A stretch of DNA of 24,873 bases from Chrysochromulina tobinii (lineage: Eukaryota > Haptophyta > Prymnesiales > Chrysochromulinaceae). Positions 1-8,123 of this stretch are shown here, one piece after another. The notes beneath the pieces were generated by a model. That model was not told the origin of the DNA, searched no databases, and was given only the letters and a program-made list of their open reading frames with translations. The stretch lies in assembly GCA_001275005.1 (NCBI GenBank), contig JWZX01002969.1, positions 1-24,873 of the forward strand, given 5' to 3'. Both the position numbers and the translations under genes were made by a program. Position 1 is the first letter of the stretch, and each line of letters begins with the position of its first letter.

Positions 1-335
1 TGGAGGACGAGCTCAGTCGCAAACTCAAGCACGTCGGCCTGCCAGGTCTGCATGCTTCCCGAGTGGTCGAACACAAGCACTAGGTCGATGGGCAGGCCGT
101 TGCTGCACTGGGGCGCACGCGGTGGCAGCGGAGGCCTCGCGGGGGGCGACGCCGATGGTGGTCGTGGTTGGCGAGGTCCACAGTCAACGCAGTCGGTGCC
201 GTAGGTGCACAGCGGGTACTCGGAGCCGGGACCGCCGTCGTCGCAGTAGTCATCGGATGCGTAGCTGCAGGTGTTGGTGCAAAACTGCCCCGCAGCTTGA
301 AGGCTGAGGACTAGGAAGACCACGACCAGCAACAT
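1..335 (-). CDS. Secreted Cys-rich/vWFA-domain protein, 5' part only
   Basis: Reading the minus strand from the ATG at 335 gives 111 codons before the window edge cuts the gene, so the C-terminus is missing. Residues 1-16 (MLLVVVFLVLSLQAAG) are a clear signal peptide. Residues 19-53 form a Cys-rich module containing YCDDGGPGSEY and ending DCVDCGPR, a motif seen in secreted proteins of many algae. Residues 55-76 are a Pro-rich linker (PRPPSASPP, ARPPLPP). A von Willebrand factor A domain begins at about residue 81: IDLVLVFDHSGSM holds the metal-binding MIDAS motif DxSxS as D90, S92 and S94. vWFA domains normally bind protein or glycan ligands, so a cell-surface or extracellular-matrix role is inferred. 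A TATA-like GTATAG lies on the minus strand at about 369-374, roughly 35 bases before the ATG. Nothing can be said about domains after the vWFA start. Confidence 0.8.
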   Translation of the reverse strand, partial: MLLVVVFLVLSLQAAGQFCTNTCSYASDDYCDDGGPGSEYPLCTYGTDCVDCGPRQPRPPSASPPARPPLPPRAPQCSNGLPIDLVLVFDHSGSMQTWQADVLEFATELVL

Positions 336-895
336 CCCGACGGCGTCTCTCTCGGACGAACACAGCCCCTATACTTTCTCATTGAGACTGGTGCTGCTGC
401 TGTGAAACACACAACGCGCGCGCTCTCCCCCCAAGCACGGGGGCCGCTATCGCAATGGCTGGAGGCGTGGCCGACACAGCCTGCTATTACACAGGCCGTT
501 AATCGGCGACGGGCGGGGGAAGGAGAAACCCTCCGCCCGCCGAGCCGACTCCCCTGTGGGGAAAACGGGGAGGAGTGGGTAGAACGGGGTCACTACTGTC
601 TGTTCTGTCCGGTAAGCGAAGTATTTTTTCAAATGACGCCTTGCGCCTCCTCCCGATCCTCATCCAGGCCGCCGGCGGCAGGCCGGAGCAAAACATGTCA
701 AACAGTGTTAAAACAGTGGCAGGTACGCTGGGTTCACCAGTTCCGGTACATGTTAAGTTACCAGCACCAGTATAAGCGCCGTGTTCCATCAACTTCCTCG
801 CGGGAGGTCACAGAGGACGGCGACACGGGAGAGGAGACCGCGGTCTGAGTTCAAAAAAACCATCTCCTGGTGGACCAATGGTGGGGTACCCCATG
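336..895. other. Intergenic, promoter side of the vWFA gene
   Basis: This 560-base gap lies between the start of the vWFA gene and the 3' end of the transporter gene, both on the minus strand. It must hold the vWFA promoter: a TATA-like GTATAG reads on the minus strand at about 369-374. An open plus-strand frame at 402-848 has a GTG start and no recognisable sequence. I see no RNA gene or mobile element. Confidence 0.5.
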
Positions 896-1903
896 TCAAC
901 TCCTCACAAAGGAATGCACTGGCAGCAGTGGCTGCTGCTCGGCCTGTCGCCGGGGCGGCGGCTTCTTGAGAGTGATGAAGGCACTACCGAAGACAAGGGC
1001 GGCGCCAAGCGGGTGGCCAATGCCAATGTGCTTCGGGAACAGGATGAAGGACGCGAAGAGCGTCAGCGCCTTGCGCACCGTGGTCACCACGATCGCGGTG
1101 ACGGCGGAGTACTCGTCCACGAGCCGCAGCACGAGCGCGGTGCCCGCGGTGATGCAGAGCGTCCACGACATGAGGGTGGCGCACACGCGCGCATCGCTCA
1201 CCAGAAGGTAGAGGCCGGGCCCAAGAGTGCCGTCAAGCACGCACGTGAACAGCATCAGGACGCCGCCGCACGCGCTCTGAGCGCACATGAGCTCGGCGAC
1301 AGTGATGCCGGCGTCCATCACGCGCTTCTGGTAGGGGCCGAGCAGCGCGTCGCAAGCGAGCGCGATCACGATGCACAACGCTCCCGCAAGTGTCGCCCGT
1401 GGCTCCGGAAAGTGCGTTGAGAGGTTGAACAGGGCGATGCCCGCGCAAAGGCACGCGGCCGCAAACCATTCGCGAGGCGAGTACCTCTTGCCAAGAATGA
1501 GGATCGAGCCGGCCATGACGGGAAGCAGCTTGGCCGACTTGAGTACGGTTTGCGTTGGCATGTCGATGTATCGCAGCGACGTCTTGGTGAGCGTGGTGGT
1601 GCCGACGTAGATCATCGAGACCTTAAGGAGTGCCATGCGACTAGATGCGGCGGACGACACTCGTCGTTCTCGGCCCGCATCGGAGCGGCGTGCGCGCATC
1701 ACGATGGGCAAGTAGACGAAGGCCGTGCATGAGTACATGAACAGAGTCATGAAGGCCCCGCCGGCAGCATGCTTAAACTCTTCGAGCGAGAAGAGCTCTT
1801 CCTCGAGGACCGTAACAATGGTATGAAAGAAGATGACGCCCAAGGCGAGCGTGAGCAGCTTCGCGGTGTCGCGAGAACCTGGCCTGATCCAAGTTGGTGT
1901 CAT
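896..1903 (-). CDS. SLC35B/UAA-family nucleotide-sugar or PAPS transporter
   Basis: A complete 335-residue multi-pass membrane protein starts at the ATG at 1903, with no intron. About nine or ten hydrophobic segments can be traced, the first at residues 14-33. Two family signatures of the UAA transporter group (SLC35B) are present: KSAKLLPVM at 122-130, followed by GKRYSPREW, and VTTVRKALTLFASFILFPK at 273-291. These proteins are antiporters that load the Golgi or ER lumen with nucleotide sugars or the sulfate donor PAPS, in exchange for nucleotide monophosphate. SLC35B2/B3 (PAPS) and SLC35B1/B4 (UDP-sugars, ATP) share these motifs, so the substrate is not decided. The C-terminus after residue 313 is a cytosolic Pro/Arg-rich tail (KKPPPRRQ). 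The gene is head-to-head with the beta-glucosidase, 140 bases apart. Confidence 0.85.
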   Translation of the reverse strand: MTPTWIRPGSRDTAKLLTLALGVIFFHTIVTVLEEELFSLEEFKHAAGGAFMTLFMYSCTAFVYLPIVMRARRSDAGRERRVSSAASSRMALLKVSMIYVGTTTLTKTSLRYIDMPTQTVLKSAKLLPVMAGSILILGKRYSPREWFAAACLCAGIALFNLSTHFPEPRATLAGALCIVIALACDALLGPYQKRVMDAGITVAELMCAQSACGGVLMLFTCVLDGTLGPGLYLLVSDARVCATLMSWTLCITAGTALVLRLVDEYSAVTAIVVTTVRKALTLFASFILFPKHIGIGHPLGAALVFGSAFITLKKPPPRRQAEQQPLLPVHSFVRS

Positions 1904-2043
1904 GTGGATGTGCCATGGATTGCGAGCCCGCGGTGTGGGAAATTTGGCGCTTCGCGCCTTACGGCGCGCTGGAGAAGCTTATAGCATTATGGACGGATGC
2001 ATTCTAAAAGCCACATACCTATTTTGGCAATTCTGTGCACGCC
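1904..2043. promoter_or_regulatory. Divergent promoter, transporter / beta-glucosidase
   Basis: These 140 bases separate two head-to-head start codons. TTATAG at 1979-1984 lies about 60 bases before the glucosidase ATG and is a plausible TATA element. Initiation about 30 bases downstream would skip two out-of-frame ATGs near 1989 and 1996. TTTGGCGC at 1943-1950 matches the E2F consensus TTTSGCGC, and the bases around it can pair (GGCGC TTC GCGCC). These sites are read by eye, so a function is only possible. Confidence 0.35.
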
Positions 2044-4143
2044 ATGCAGGCGCTGCTAGCGGCGTCGTCGACGGGCGTGTCCGACTCGGCGGAGAACATC
2101 TCATTCCCTGCGACATTCGCCTTCGGCACGGCGACTTCCGCGTACCAGATCGAAGGCGGTTGGCAGGAAGGCGGGCGTGGTCTCTCCATCTGGGACGCCT
2201 TTGCCCACGCGCCGGGAAAGGTCAAAACGGGCGAGACGGGCGACGTGGCCGCCGATCACTACCACCGCTGGCGCTCCGATGTGCAGCTGATGGCGCAGAT
2301 GCGACTGCGCTACTACCGCTTCTCGATCTCGTGGTCGCGCGTGCTGCCCAATGGCTATGGCGCGGTGAACGAGGAGGGCGTGCGCTTCTACTCGATGCTG
2401 ATTGACGAGCTGATAGCGCACGGAATCCACCCGGTGGTCACGCTCTACCACTGGGATCTGCCGCTCGTGCTGCAGGTCGAGCACGACGGCTGGCTTTCGG
2501 AGGCGACCGCGAGCGCCTTCGTCCAGTATGCGGCGTTTTGCTTCGCTCGCTTCGGCGACCGCGTCAAGCACTGGATCACGCTCAACGAGCCGGCCGTGCA
2601 CGCGGTGTACGGGCACGCGCGCGGCGAGCACGCGCCGGGGCGGCGCTCGCGGCCCAATCGCGAGCCATACGTGGCGGGTCATCACATGCTCCTCGCGCAC
2701 GCCTACACGGTCGCACGCTACCGAAAAGAGTTCGCGACCAAGCAAGCTGGGCTCATCTCAATTGCGCTCAACTCGGACTGGCGCGAGCCGGCGAGCGAGT
2801 CGGCGGCGGACGTGCTCGCCGCGCAGCGCTCCATGGAGTTCAACCTTGGCTGGTTTGCGGACCCGCTCTACACGGGCGACTACCCACCGAGCATGCGCAG
2901 TCGGCTAGGCACGCGGCTGCCCACATTCACAGCGGAGCAGCGTGGATATATAGCCAACTCGACGGACTTTTTTGCGCTGCAGCACTACGCATCCATGCTC
3001 GTCTCGGCACGCCCTGAGAGCGAGCCGCTGCCCGAGGGCTCCTTTTACGCCGACGAGGCCGCTCGCTACCACAGCCTCCCCGGCGCGCGCAAGAATGTGC
3101 TCGGGTGGGACGTGGCACCGTTCGGGATCTACCGGCTCGTCAAGTGGGTGCAGCGGCGGTACCGGCCGACGGGTGGGATTGTGATCACAGAGAACGGCTT
3201 CCCGCTGCGCGAGGAGAGCGCCGAGGAGGCCAGATACGATCTCGAGCGCATCTGCTATCTCAAGCAGTACCTGGTGCAGCTCGCGCGCGCCATGCAGGAG
3301 GGCGTGGTCGTGCGAGGCTACTTTGTGTGGACGCTGCTCGACAACTTTGAATGGGCGGAGGGCACAGCGGCGCGCTTTGGGCTGCTGCACGTCGACTTTG
3401 CCACGCAGCGCCGCTCAGCCAAGGGGTCCGCCGCCTTCTTTGCTCGCCTCTCGGAGACCCATTCCTTTCGGTATCATGCGGCCGAGTGCAACGCGACGGT
3501 GCCCGTGAACGCCGCCTTCTCGCAAGAGGCGATGCAGCTGCAGCTAATCATCAACCGGACGGCGGAGCTGCGTGCCCAGTCAGGGCGCAGCACGTCCGCC
3601 TCCGTCCGCTCGGCGATCATGGCGCGTGCCTCGCGTCTCGTCACCTTGGCCGACATGCAGGCGCGCCACACCGCCGAGAATGGTCTCTTCCGAGCCACGC
3701 GCTCGTGGCTGGCCAAGGCAGCCAAGATGCGCACCTTTGTCGAGCGCCAGCGCCTGCTACTCGAGCGCCTCCTTGCCGGTGGCGCTGAGGGCGGCGGCGG
3801 CGAGGGCGGCGGCGTTGAGGGCGGCGGCGCGCCTTCACAGTCACCTTCACAGGACGCCGCGGCGGCGGACAAGGCTTTCGGCGAGCCTTCGACTGCCGCG
3901 GCCGAGCCTCTCAGGCGGGCAGCGCAGGACCTCGAAGAGGAGGTGCGCCAGATTGAGAACGAGCTCGCGGGTTCACTCGCGGGCGGCGGCGAGATTGGCG
4001 TTGGCGAGGCCGAGATGGCCGTCGCGCCCATGATTGGCGAGGACGAGGAGCTGCCCGGCGTGGTGCCCGGCGTGGTGCCCGCCGAGGAGGACGCGACACG
4101 CGAGTTTGGGCGGCTGCAGACGGCCGTCATCGAAGTATTGTAG
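2044..4143 (+). CDS. GH1 family beta-glucosidase with C-terminal extension
   Basis: This glycoside hydrolase family 1 enzyme has 699 residues. The frame is open from a GTG at 2035, but the first ATG is at 2044 and is used here. All GH1 landmarks are present. The N-terminal substrate loop is FAFGTATSAYQIEGG (about 25-39). The acid/base Glu is E182 in TLNEP. The nucleophile Glu is E383 in ITENG, and the aglycone/sugar-binding WTLLDNFEW follows at about 429-437. The enzyme cleaves beta-glucosides with retention of configuration. The catalytic barrel ends near residue 475. The remaining ~220 residues are not GH1: a helical, Arg/Ala-rich stretch, a Gly/Glu repeat coded at 3781-3830, then an acidic tail with a 12-base tandem repeat (PGVVPGVVP, 4054-4077). 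No clear signal peptide is visible, so a cytosolic or organellar site is as likely as secretion. Confidence 0.92.
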   Translation: MQALLAASSTGVSDSAENISFPATFAFGTATSAYQIEGGWQEGGRGLSIWDAFAHAPGKVKTGETGDVAADHYHRWRSDVQLMAQMRLRYYRFSISWSRVLPNGYGAVNEEGVRFYSMLIDELIAHGIHPVVTLYHWDLPLVLQVEHDGWLSEATASAFVQYAAFCFARFGDRVKHWITLNEPAVHAVYGHARGEHAPGRRSRPNREPYVAGHHMLLAHAYTVARYRKEFATKQAGLISIALNSDWREPASESAADVLAAQRSMEFNLGWFADPLYTGDYPPSMRSRLGTRLPTFTAEQRGYIANSTDFFALQHYASMLVSARPESEPLPEGSFYADEAARYHSLPGARKNVLGWDVAPFGIYRLVKWVQRRYRPTGGIVITENGFPLREESAEEARYDLERICYLKQYLVQLARAMQEGVVVRGYFVWTLLDNFEWAEGTAARFGLLHVDFATQRRSAKGSAAFFARLSETHSFRYHAAECNATVPVNAAFSQEAMQLQLIINRTAELRAQSGRSTSASVRSAIMARASRLVTLADMQARHTAENGLFRATRSWLAKAAKMRTFVERQRLLLERLLAGGAEGGGGEGGGVEGGGAPSQSPSQDAAAADKAFGEPSTAAAEPLRRAAQDLEEEVRQIENELAGSLAGGGEIGVGEAEMAVAPMIGEDEELPGVVPGVVPAEEDATREFGRLQTAVIEVL

Positions 4144-4809
4144 TTCTAAGTTCACACGACGCGGCGTTCGTGCAGCGCTTGCTTTCTAGGCCCCCGGACC
4201 CGAAGCTCCCGGTCCACCCTCGGTGCTCGGACGAGGGTGGAGGGACGTATGACGACGTAACGTAAACACGAGAAAAAGATTCGACCCCCGCATCACCTGA
4301 CACCGCGATCCGGTGATCCGAAGGATCAACATGGTTACCTTAGGTACATGCGTGGTGCGAGGTCGAGCAGAAAAGTTTGTCATTTGTCTCACCGGACCGT
4401 ACCTGACGTGCTGACGAGGCGGTCAACCATCGCGGGGCGGCATTGCGACTCCCCCCTGGTGATGCGAGGAAAGCAGAAGTGGCCGAGTGATGCTACTCCG
4501 CAAGTAAGTCACGCCTTATTTTACCCAAGGGGTAGGGTAGGGATTAATTTCTGGATTTGCACCTTTCCTCATACCCTGAACATTTCAAACTGAGTGCTTT
4601 CGAGCGGTCGCGGGTCTGGGTTCCGGGTCGGAAATGTGCATCACTTTCGTTCAATCGGTCAACACCCTCCACGCTCTATCTCTACGGGATCTGTGGCCGT
4701 GCGTCTGGCAGTAATGGCTAATTAACGAAACGTGCGATGCGCTCTTCATGCTCATTTCGGCGCGTCGGATACATGTACACATTCTCAAAACGGCTCCACC
4801 CACCTTCAT
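4144..4809. other. Intergenic between glucosidase and SAM/TPR gene
   Basis: This 666-base gap holds the 3' end of the glucosidase gene, including a perfect 9-bp hairpin at 4214-4240, and the promoter of the next gene. An AT-richer stretch runs from about 4510 to 4590. A TACATGTA palindrome sits at 4770-4777, about 33 bases before the next ATG. The small open frame at 4348-4593 has no recognisable sequence. Confidence 0.5.
4214..4240 (+). repeat. Perfect 9-bp hairpin in the glucosidase 3' flank
   Basis: CCACCCTCG at 4214-4222 pairs perfectly with CGAGGGTGG at 4232-4240 across a 9-base loop, 71 bases after the glucosidase stop codon. In a nuclear gene it would lie in the 3' UTR or just beyond it. 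A role in RNA 3'-end formation or stability is possible but unproven. Confidence 0.5.
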
Positions 4810-6939
4810 ATGGACCCCATGTCCTTGCCGAGTTCGCCAATGTCGCGCCCTCCTCCAGCGGCGTGGATGAGCGCAGCCCTGACGGGTGTGGGTGGCCTCG
4901 GCGGTGGCGATCTCGTGCGGCCCGCGTCCGCACCATCGCTCGCTCGACGACCGCCGTCGGCCGGAGTCGAGCAGCAAAAGGCGAGGCCGAAGCAGCATGC
5001 GTTCTCCATTCACATTCCGGGCGTTGTGCCCAGGAAAGGCAAAGGCTTCGCAACCTCCGTGTCGATGAGCAGCCTCACGAAGAGCGACTCCCTGATCAGC
5101 CTCGCGCTGGCCAACTCGCAGCTGCAGCCCAATGTCTCGCTGTACGATCCGGAGCCCGGCGTCGTGCGAGTCCGGGAGCCCACCGAGATGGCGAAGCTTC
5201 GCCAAAAGGGCACCGACGCGTGGCTGGCGCGCGACTTTTTCTCTTCGGCGTCGGCCTTTGGTGACTTGGCGAGCCTGCTGGCAGAGGAGAAGGGTCTGCC
5301 GCACGCGCAGGCGCTGCGGCTACGTGGAGCTGCACTGCTCCGCACCAAGCAGTACGACGAGGCGCTCGTGACGGCGCTCACATCGCTCGCGAGCATCGGG
5401 CAGCCCGAGGCGGATCCGAAGACGGACAAGGAGTTCTTCGAGCTGGTGGCGCTCGCGGCGATGGGGAGCGACTCGGCAGCCATGGTGAGCCCGGAGGCGC
5501 TTCCAGCTTACCAGCTGCATGGCGAGGCGTGCCTCGGGCTTGGCCAGCACCAGGCGGCTGCGCACTCGCTCGGGCGTGCGCTGCTCTTGGCCACCGTCGA
5601 CAAATCGCACGGGCCGGCCTCGCGGGCTGTCCAGTCGCTGCTGGCGCAATTCCTTGACGCGAGCGGTCGAGCTTCAGTCGCCACGATGCCGCTGCAGGTG
5701 TACGCGGTCGCTGCTGAGGGGTTGAAGCAGGCTGCGGCTGCGGGCACCGTCTCGGCGTCGATGCGCGCGCGACGGCTCGGGCAGTACACTCCGACACCTT
5801 GCTTCCGGCTCGTGCTGCGCCCTCGCTTCGCGCCGTGGCCGCTCGAGATTCATCTGGCGGAGCTGCCAAGGGTGATGAGCGAAGAGCAAGATGGCGTGCG
5901 TCTCTCCTTCTTCTGCGCGTTCGAGCAGATGCCGAGCGAGCCTCACACGTGCCTGTACGCGAACCGCTCGGACAAGCACGCGCTCGTGCTCGTGAGCATC
6001 CGGCTCGATGGGCAGCTCGAACTCGTCTCAAACTCGACTGAAGCCTGCTGGGAGCAAGCGACTGCTCTATTCGGCCACCCGCCGCAGCCACGCTCCTTGC
6101 ACGACTTTGATGTCATCTCGTCGGGCTGGGCCGCCTCCGGCGTGGCCGTGCATGCCTTCGGCGCGCTCGTGCGGACAAAGTGGAAGGAGTGGGACGAGGG
6201 GCGTGGGCGCGCGGCGAAGGCACGCAAGCAGAAGGAGCGAGTACAGCGCGAGCGCCAGGCGGAATTGCTCCGCTGGTTACAAGATCTCGACCTCGACGAG
6301 CTGCATCCACTGCTGGTGCGGGAGGGCGTCGACCTGACCACGCTGCAGTACATCGCCGAGGATGACCTGAGCCGGCTCGGGGTCACGCAGCTCGGGCAGC
6401 GGCGCAAGCTGCTCGCGGCGGTGAGGACACAGGAGCAGTACAAGCATCTCACCGAAAAGCTAGCTACCCTCGAGGCTGAGAGGATCACCCTGATGCAGGA
6501 GCACGCGCGGCAGGGCTCCGAGCTTGACCAACGGACGGCCGAGCTGAGCGCGGCTTGCGCGGACGTGGGGCGGCTGACCTCCGCGCTCACAACCGCAGAG
6601 GCGGAGCGCGAGGCGGCGAGACGGGAGCAGCAGGGCACTGCGGCAGAGCTCGCGACCTCGAGCGAGAAAGTCACCGCCCTGCAGGCGAAATCGGACGCGT
6701 TCGCTGCGGACATCGAGGTGCTGCTCGAGCAGCTGCATGCATCCTCAGCCGGCCAGAGGAGGACCTTGCAAGAGATCCGCACGAGCATAGACGTCGAGAC
6801 GTTCAACCTCAAGGAGGCTGTGCGCAGAGGCCCGAATCTCATCCATCGCCCGATGCCTAAACGCCCCAGTGTCGCTCACGCAATGGAAGCGGGCGACTCC
6901 ATCCGCGGCACATCCGCGTCACAGGCTCGGCAGGCTTGA
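4810..6939 (+). CDS. TPR-like / SAM domain / coiled-coil scaffold protein
   Basis: The product is 709 residues from the first in-frame ATG at 4810; the frame opens at a GTG at 4732, which I do not take as a start. Residues 1-125 are low complexity, rich in Ser/Pro (RPASAPSLARRPPSAG). Residues 125-310 are helical and TPR-like: KLRQKGTDAWLARDFF, then AQALRLRGAALLRTKQYDEA, then a further pair at about 230-260 (YQLHGEACLGLGQHQAAAHS). Residues 325-455 form an unassigned globular region. A SAM domain lies at about 484-541 (LLRWLQDLDLDELHPLL, then EDDLSRLGV, then GQRRKLLAAV). A long coiled coil follows at about 541-660, then a basic tail. TPR and SAM modules bind proteins and SAM domains often polymerise, so a scaffold role is inferred. 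No catalytic motif was seen and no ortholog was recognised. Confidence 0.8.
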   Translation: MDPMSLPSSPMSRPPPAAWMSAALTGVGGLGGGDLVRPASAPSLARRPPSAGVEQQKARPKQHAFSIHIPGVVPRKGKGFATSVSMSSLTKSDSLISLALANSQLQPNVSLYDPEPGVVRVREPTEMAKLRQKGTDAWLARDFFSSASAFGDLASLLAEEKGLPHAQALRLRGAALLRTKQYDEALVTALTSLASIGQPEADPKTDKEFFELVALAAMGSDSAAMVSPEALPAYQLHGEACLGLGQHQAAAHSLGRALLLATVDKSHGPASRAVQSLLAQFLDASGRASVATMPLQVYAVAAEGLKQAAAAGTVSASMRARRLGQYTPTPCFRLVLRPRFAPWPLEIHLAELPRVMSEEQDGVRLSFFCAFEQMPSEPHTCLYANRSDKHALVLVSIRLDGQLELVSNSTEACWEQATALFGHPPQPRSLHDFDVISSGWAASGVAVHAFGALVRTKWKEWDEGRGRAAKARKQKERVQRERQAELLRWLQDLDLDELHPLLVREGVDLTTLQYIAEDDLSRLGVTQLGQRRKLLAAVRTQEQYKHLTEKLATLEAERITLMQEHARQGSELDQRTAELSAACADVGRLTSALTTAEAEREAARREQQGTAAELATSSEKVTALQAKSDAFAADIEVLLEQLHASSAGQRRTLQEIRTSIDVETFNLKEAVRRGPNLIHRPMPKRPSVAHAMEAGDSIRGTSASQARQA

Positions 6940-7539
6940 GGCAAGGGCAGCTCCATGCAAAGTGCGAAGCGCACGGACCGGGCCAAGCGGTGTGTACTCC
7001 ACCGTGCGGCCGCGCCGCAGAAAGCCCTGCGCGGGCACGCGTACGCAGTCGCCCGGCCCAGACTGAGTCCGGGCGCGCGTGTATTTTGAGTGGCGTAACC
7101 AGGCGGCCGTCGTGACGTAGGTCAACTTAAGAGGAAGTAAGAGGTCGTGCGCGGTGTCGCATCGCATGCGTCCGGCGGTCATGCCGCGGTGGTGTCCTCG
7201 GATCCGGCGACGTCGGCGCGGATGCGACTTATTTTTTATCTTAATTATATTCACCACCGTGGCAGAGCCGGTCCACCACGTACCACAGCAGTCATCGCAC
7301 GTCAGTGCGCGAGTGCAGCCCACAGTGTGTTCATACAACGGGGGGTGCACGCACACGAACAAACTGAAATGTGTAATGTGTGCAGGAGCCGCGTGACGGG
7401 ACGCGCGAGCGCGCACAGTGCCAAGGGCACACAGTAAACCACAGGTCGTACGACGATGATCTCCAGCATGCCGTGTCGCAACAACTTGAAGCCCCCCCAA
7501 AACGCGTCGCACCATGAGCCACAGAGGTTGACCTGAAAG
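6940..7539. other. Convergent intergenic region, 600 bases
   Basis: This region separates two converging 3' ends, the SAM/TPR gene on plus and the small membrane-protein gene on minus. A short AT-rich island (about 7228-7252) contrasts with the GC-rich surroundings and may mark a 3'-end processing signal. A long minus-strand open frame (6919-7515) overlaps the SAM/TPR stop codon. It has Arg/His/Cys-rich composition without motifs and was not accepted as a gene. Confidence 0.45.
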
Positions 7540-7922
7540 CTATGATTCCGCCACGCGTTCTGCGGCCTGCTTCGCCTTAATTCTCTTGCGTTGCTGAGCC
7601 CGGTCATAAATCTCCCATGACCCATATGCGATGAACGCTAACCCAGCCACAGAGACAACCGCAAGCCCAGTTACCACAACCTGCGTGGTCCACGAACAGA
7701 GTTTGTGATCACACGGAAAGGTGTTGTGTGGCACACGTTCGAAGCGCATACCCGCTGCATGAAGGTGAGAATGCGCTCGCTCATCGGCTCTGGCTGTGGT
7801 GTTGGCGGAGTCGCATCAGTACTCATTCCAGCACGGCGCACGCCGAGCATACGCGCTGAGCGTGCATCGGACAATCGCAGCGTGCGCGCTGGCAGCGTCA
7901 GACGAGTGAGCGACACGTGCAT
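7540..7922 (-). CDS. Small single-pass membrane protein, probably mitochondrial, two exons
   Basis: Exon 1 is 7922..7752 and exon 2 is 7680..7540, joined by a phase-0 GT-AG intron, giving 103 residues. The start is the ATG at 7922. Inner ATGs at 7850 and 7826 would give 79 or 71 residues. From 7922 the first 33 residues are Arg-rich with a single acidic residue (MHVSLTRLTLPARTLRLSDA), like a mitochondrial presequence. A short Pro-rich stretch follows (TPPTPQPEP). The splice falls just before one hydrophobic helix (VVVTGLAVVSVAGLAFIAYG, residues 58-77) and a basic, helical tail (YDRAQQRKRIKAKQAAERVAES). This layout resembles the small cytochrome oxidase assembly protein COX14, with one membrane helix followed by a basic RRAQRQAAEE-like tail. 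That resemblance is only architectural, so the function is left open. The gene is head-to-head with SDHAF2. Confidence 0.65.
7681..7751 (-). other. Intron, 71 bp, GT-AG
   Basis: On the minus strand the donor is CAGCGG|GTATGC and the acceptor is CCACGCAG|GTTGTG. Removing 71 bases joins two frames in phase 0, bringing the N-terminal presequence and the membrane helix into one protein. Without splicing, the upstream frame reads only a few meaningless residues before stopping. Confidence 0.7.
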
Positions 7923-8123
7923 TTCGTCTGGAGGTGTCCTGCGGAAGGCCTGTGGAAAGTTCCTGTGGAAAGTTCCTGACGAATGAGAAATGAACGGGTC
8001 CGACTTTAGAAGACCAGTATGACCAGTGAGTGGTCCCCGTCTCCTTCGGAGATATATAACATGGACAAGTACAAGTTAGGAGGATTCCACGAATTTTCGC
8101 CAGGTCAGGGTCGTCAGGAAGAA
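7923..8123. promoter_or_regulatory. Divergent promoter, small membrane protein / SDHAF2
   Basis: About 200 bases separate the two start codons. TATATAA at 8053-8059 faces SDHAF2 and is the best TATA box in the window. Initiation about 30 bases downstream falls after the in-frame ATGs at 8019 and 8061, leaving 8124 as first ATG. A 13-bp unit is tandemly repeated at 7949-7978, on the side nearest the small membrane-protein gene. Confidence 0.55.
7949..7978. repeat. 13-bp tandem repeat (2.3 copies)
   Basis: CCTGTGGAAAGTT occurs perfectly twice in tandem (7949-7961 and 7962-7974), followed by CCTG of a third copy. It lies in the divergent promoter, 27-56 bases upstream of the minus-strand ATG at 7922. 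It may be a tandem binding site or a simple replication slip. Confidence 0.75.

Noticed and set aside
402-848. 148-codon open frame on plus in the first intergenic region
   Set aside because: It starts at GTG, has no recognisable motif, and lies where the vWFA promoter should be.
4348-4593. 81-codon plus-strand open frame in the glucosidase 3' flank
   Set aside because: There is no motif, coding-like composition or promoter, and it sits in a plain intergenic gap.
6919-7515. 198-codon minus-strand open frame
   Set aside because: It overlaps the SAM/TPR stop codon, is Arg/His/Cys-rich without any domain pattern, and looks like a GC-rich chance frame.
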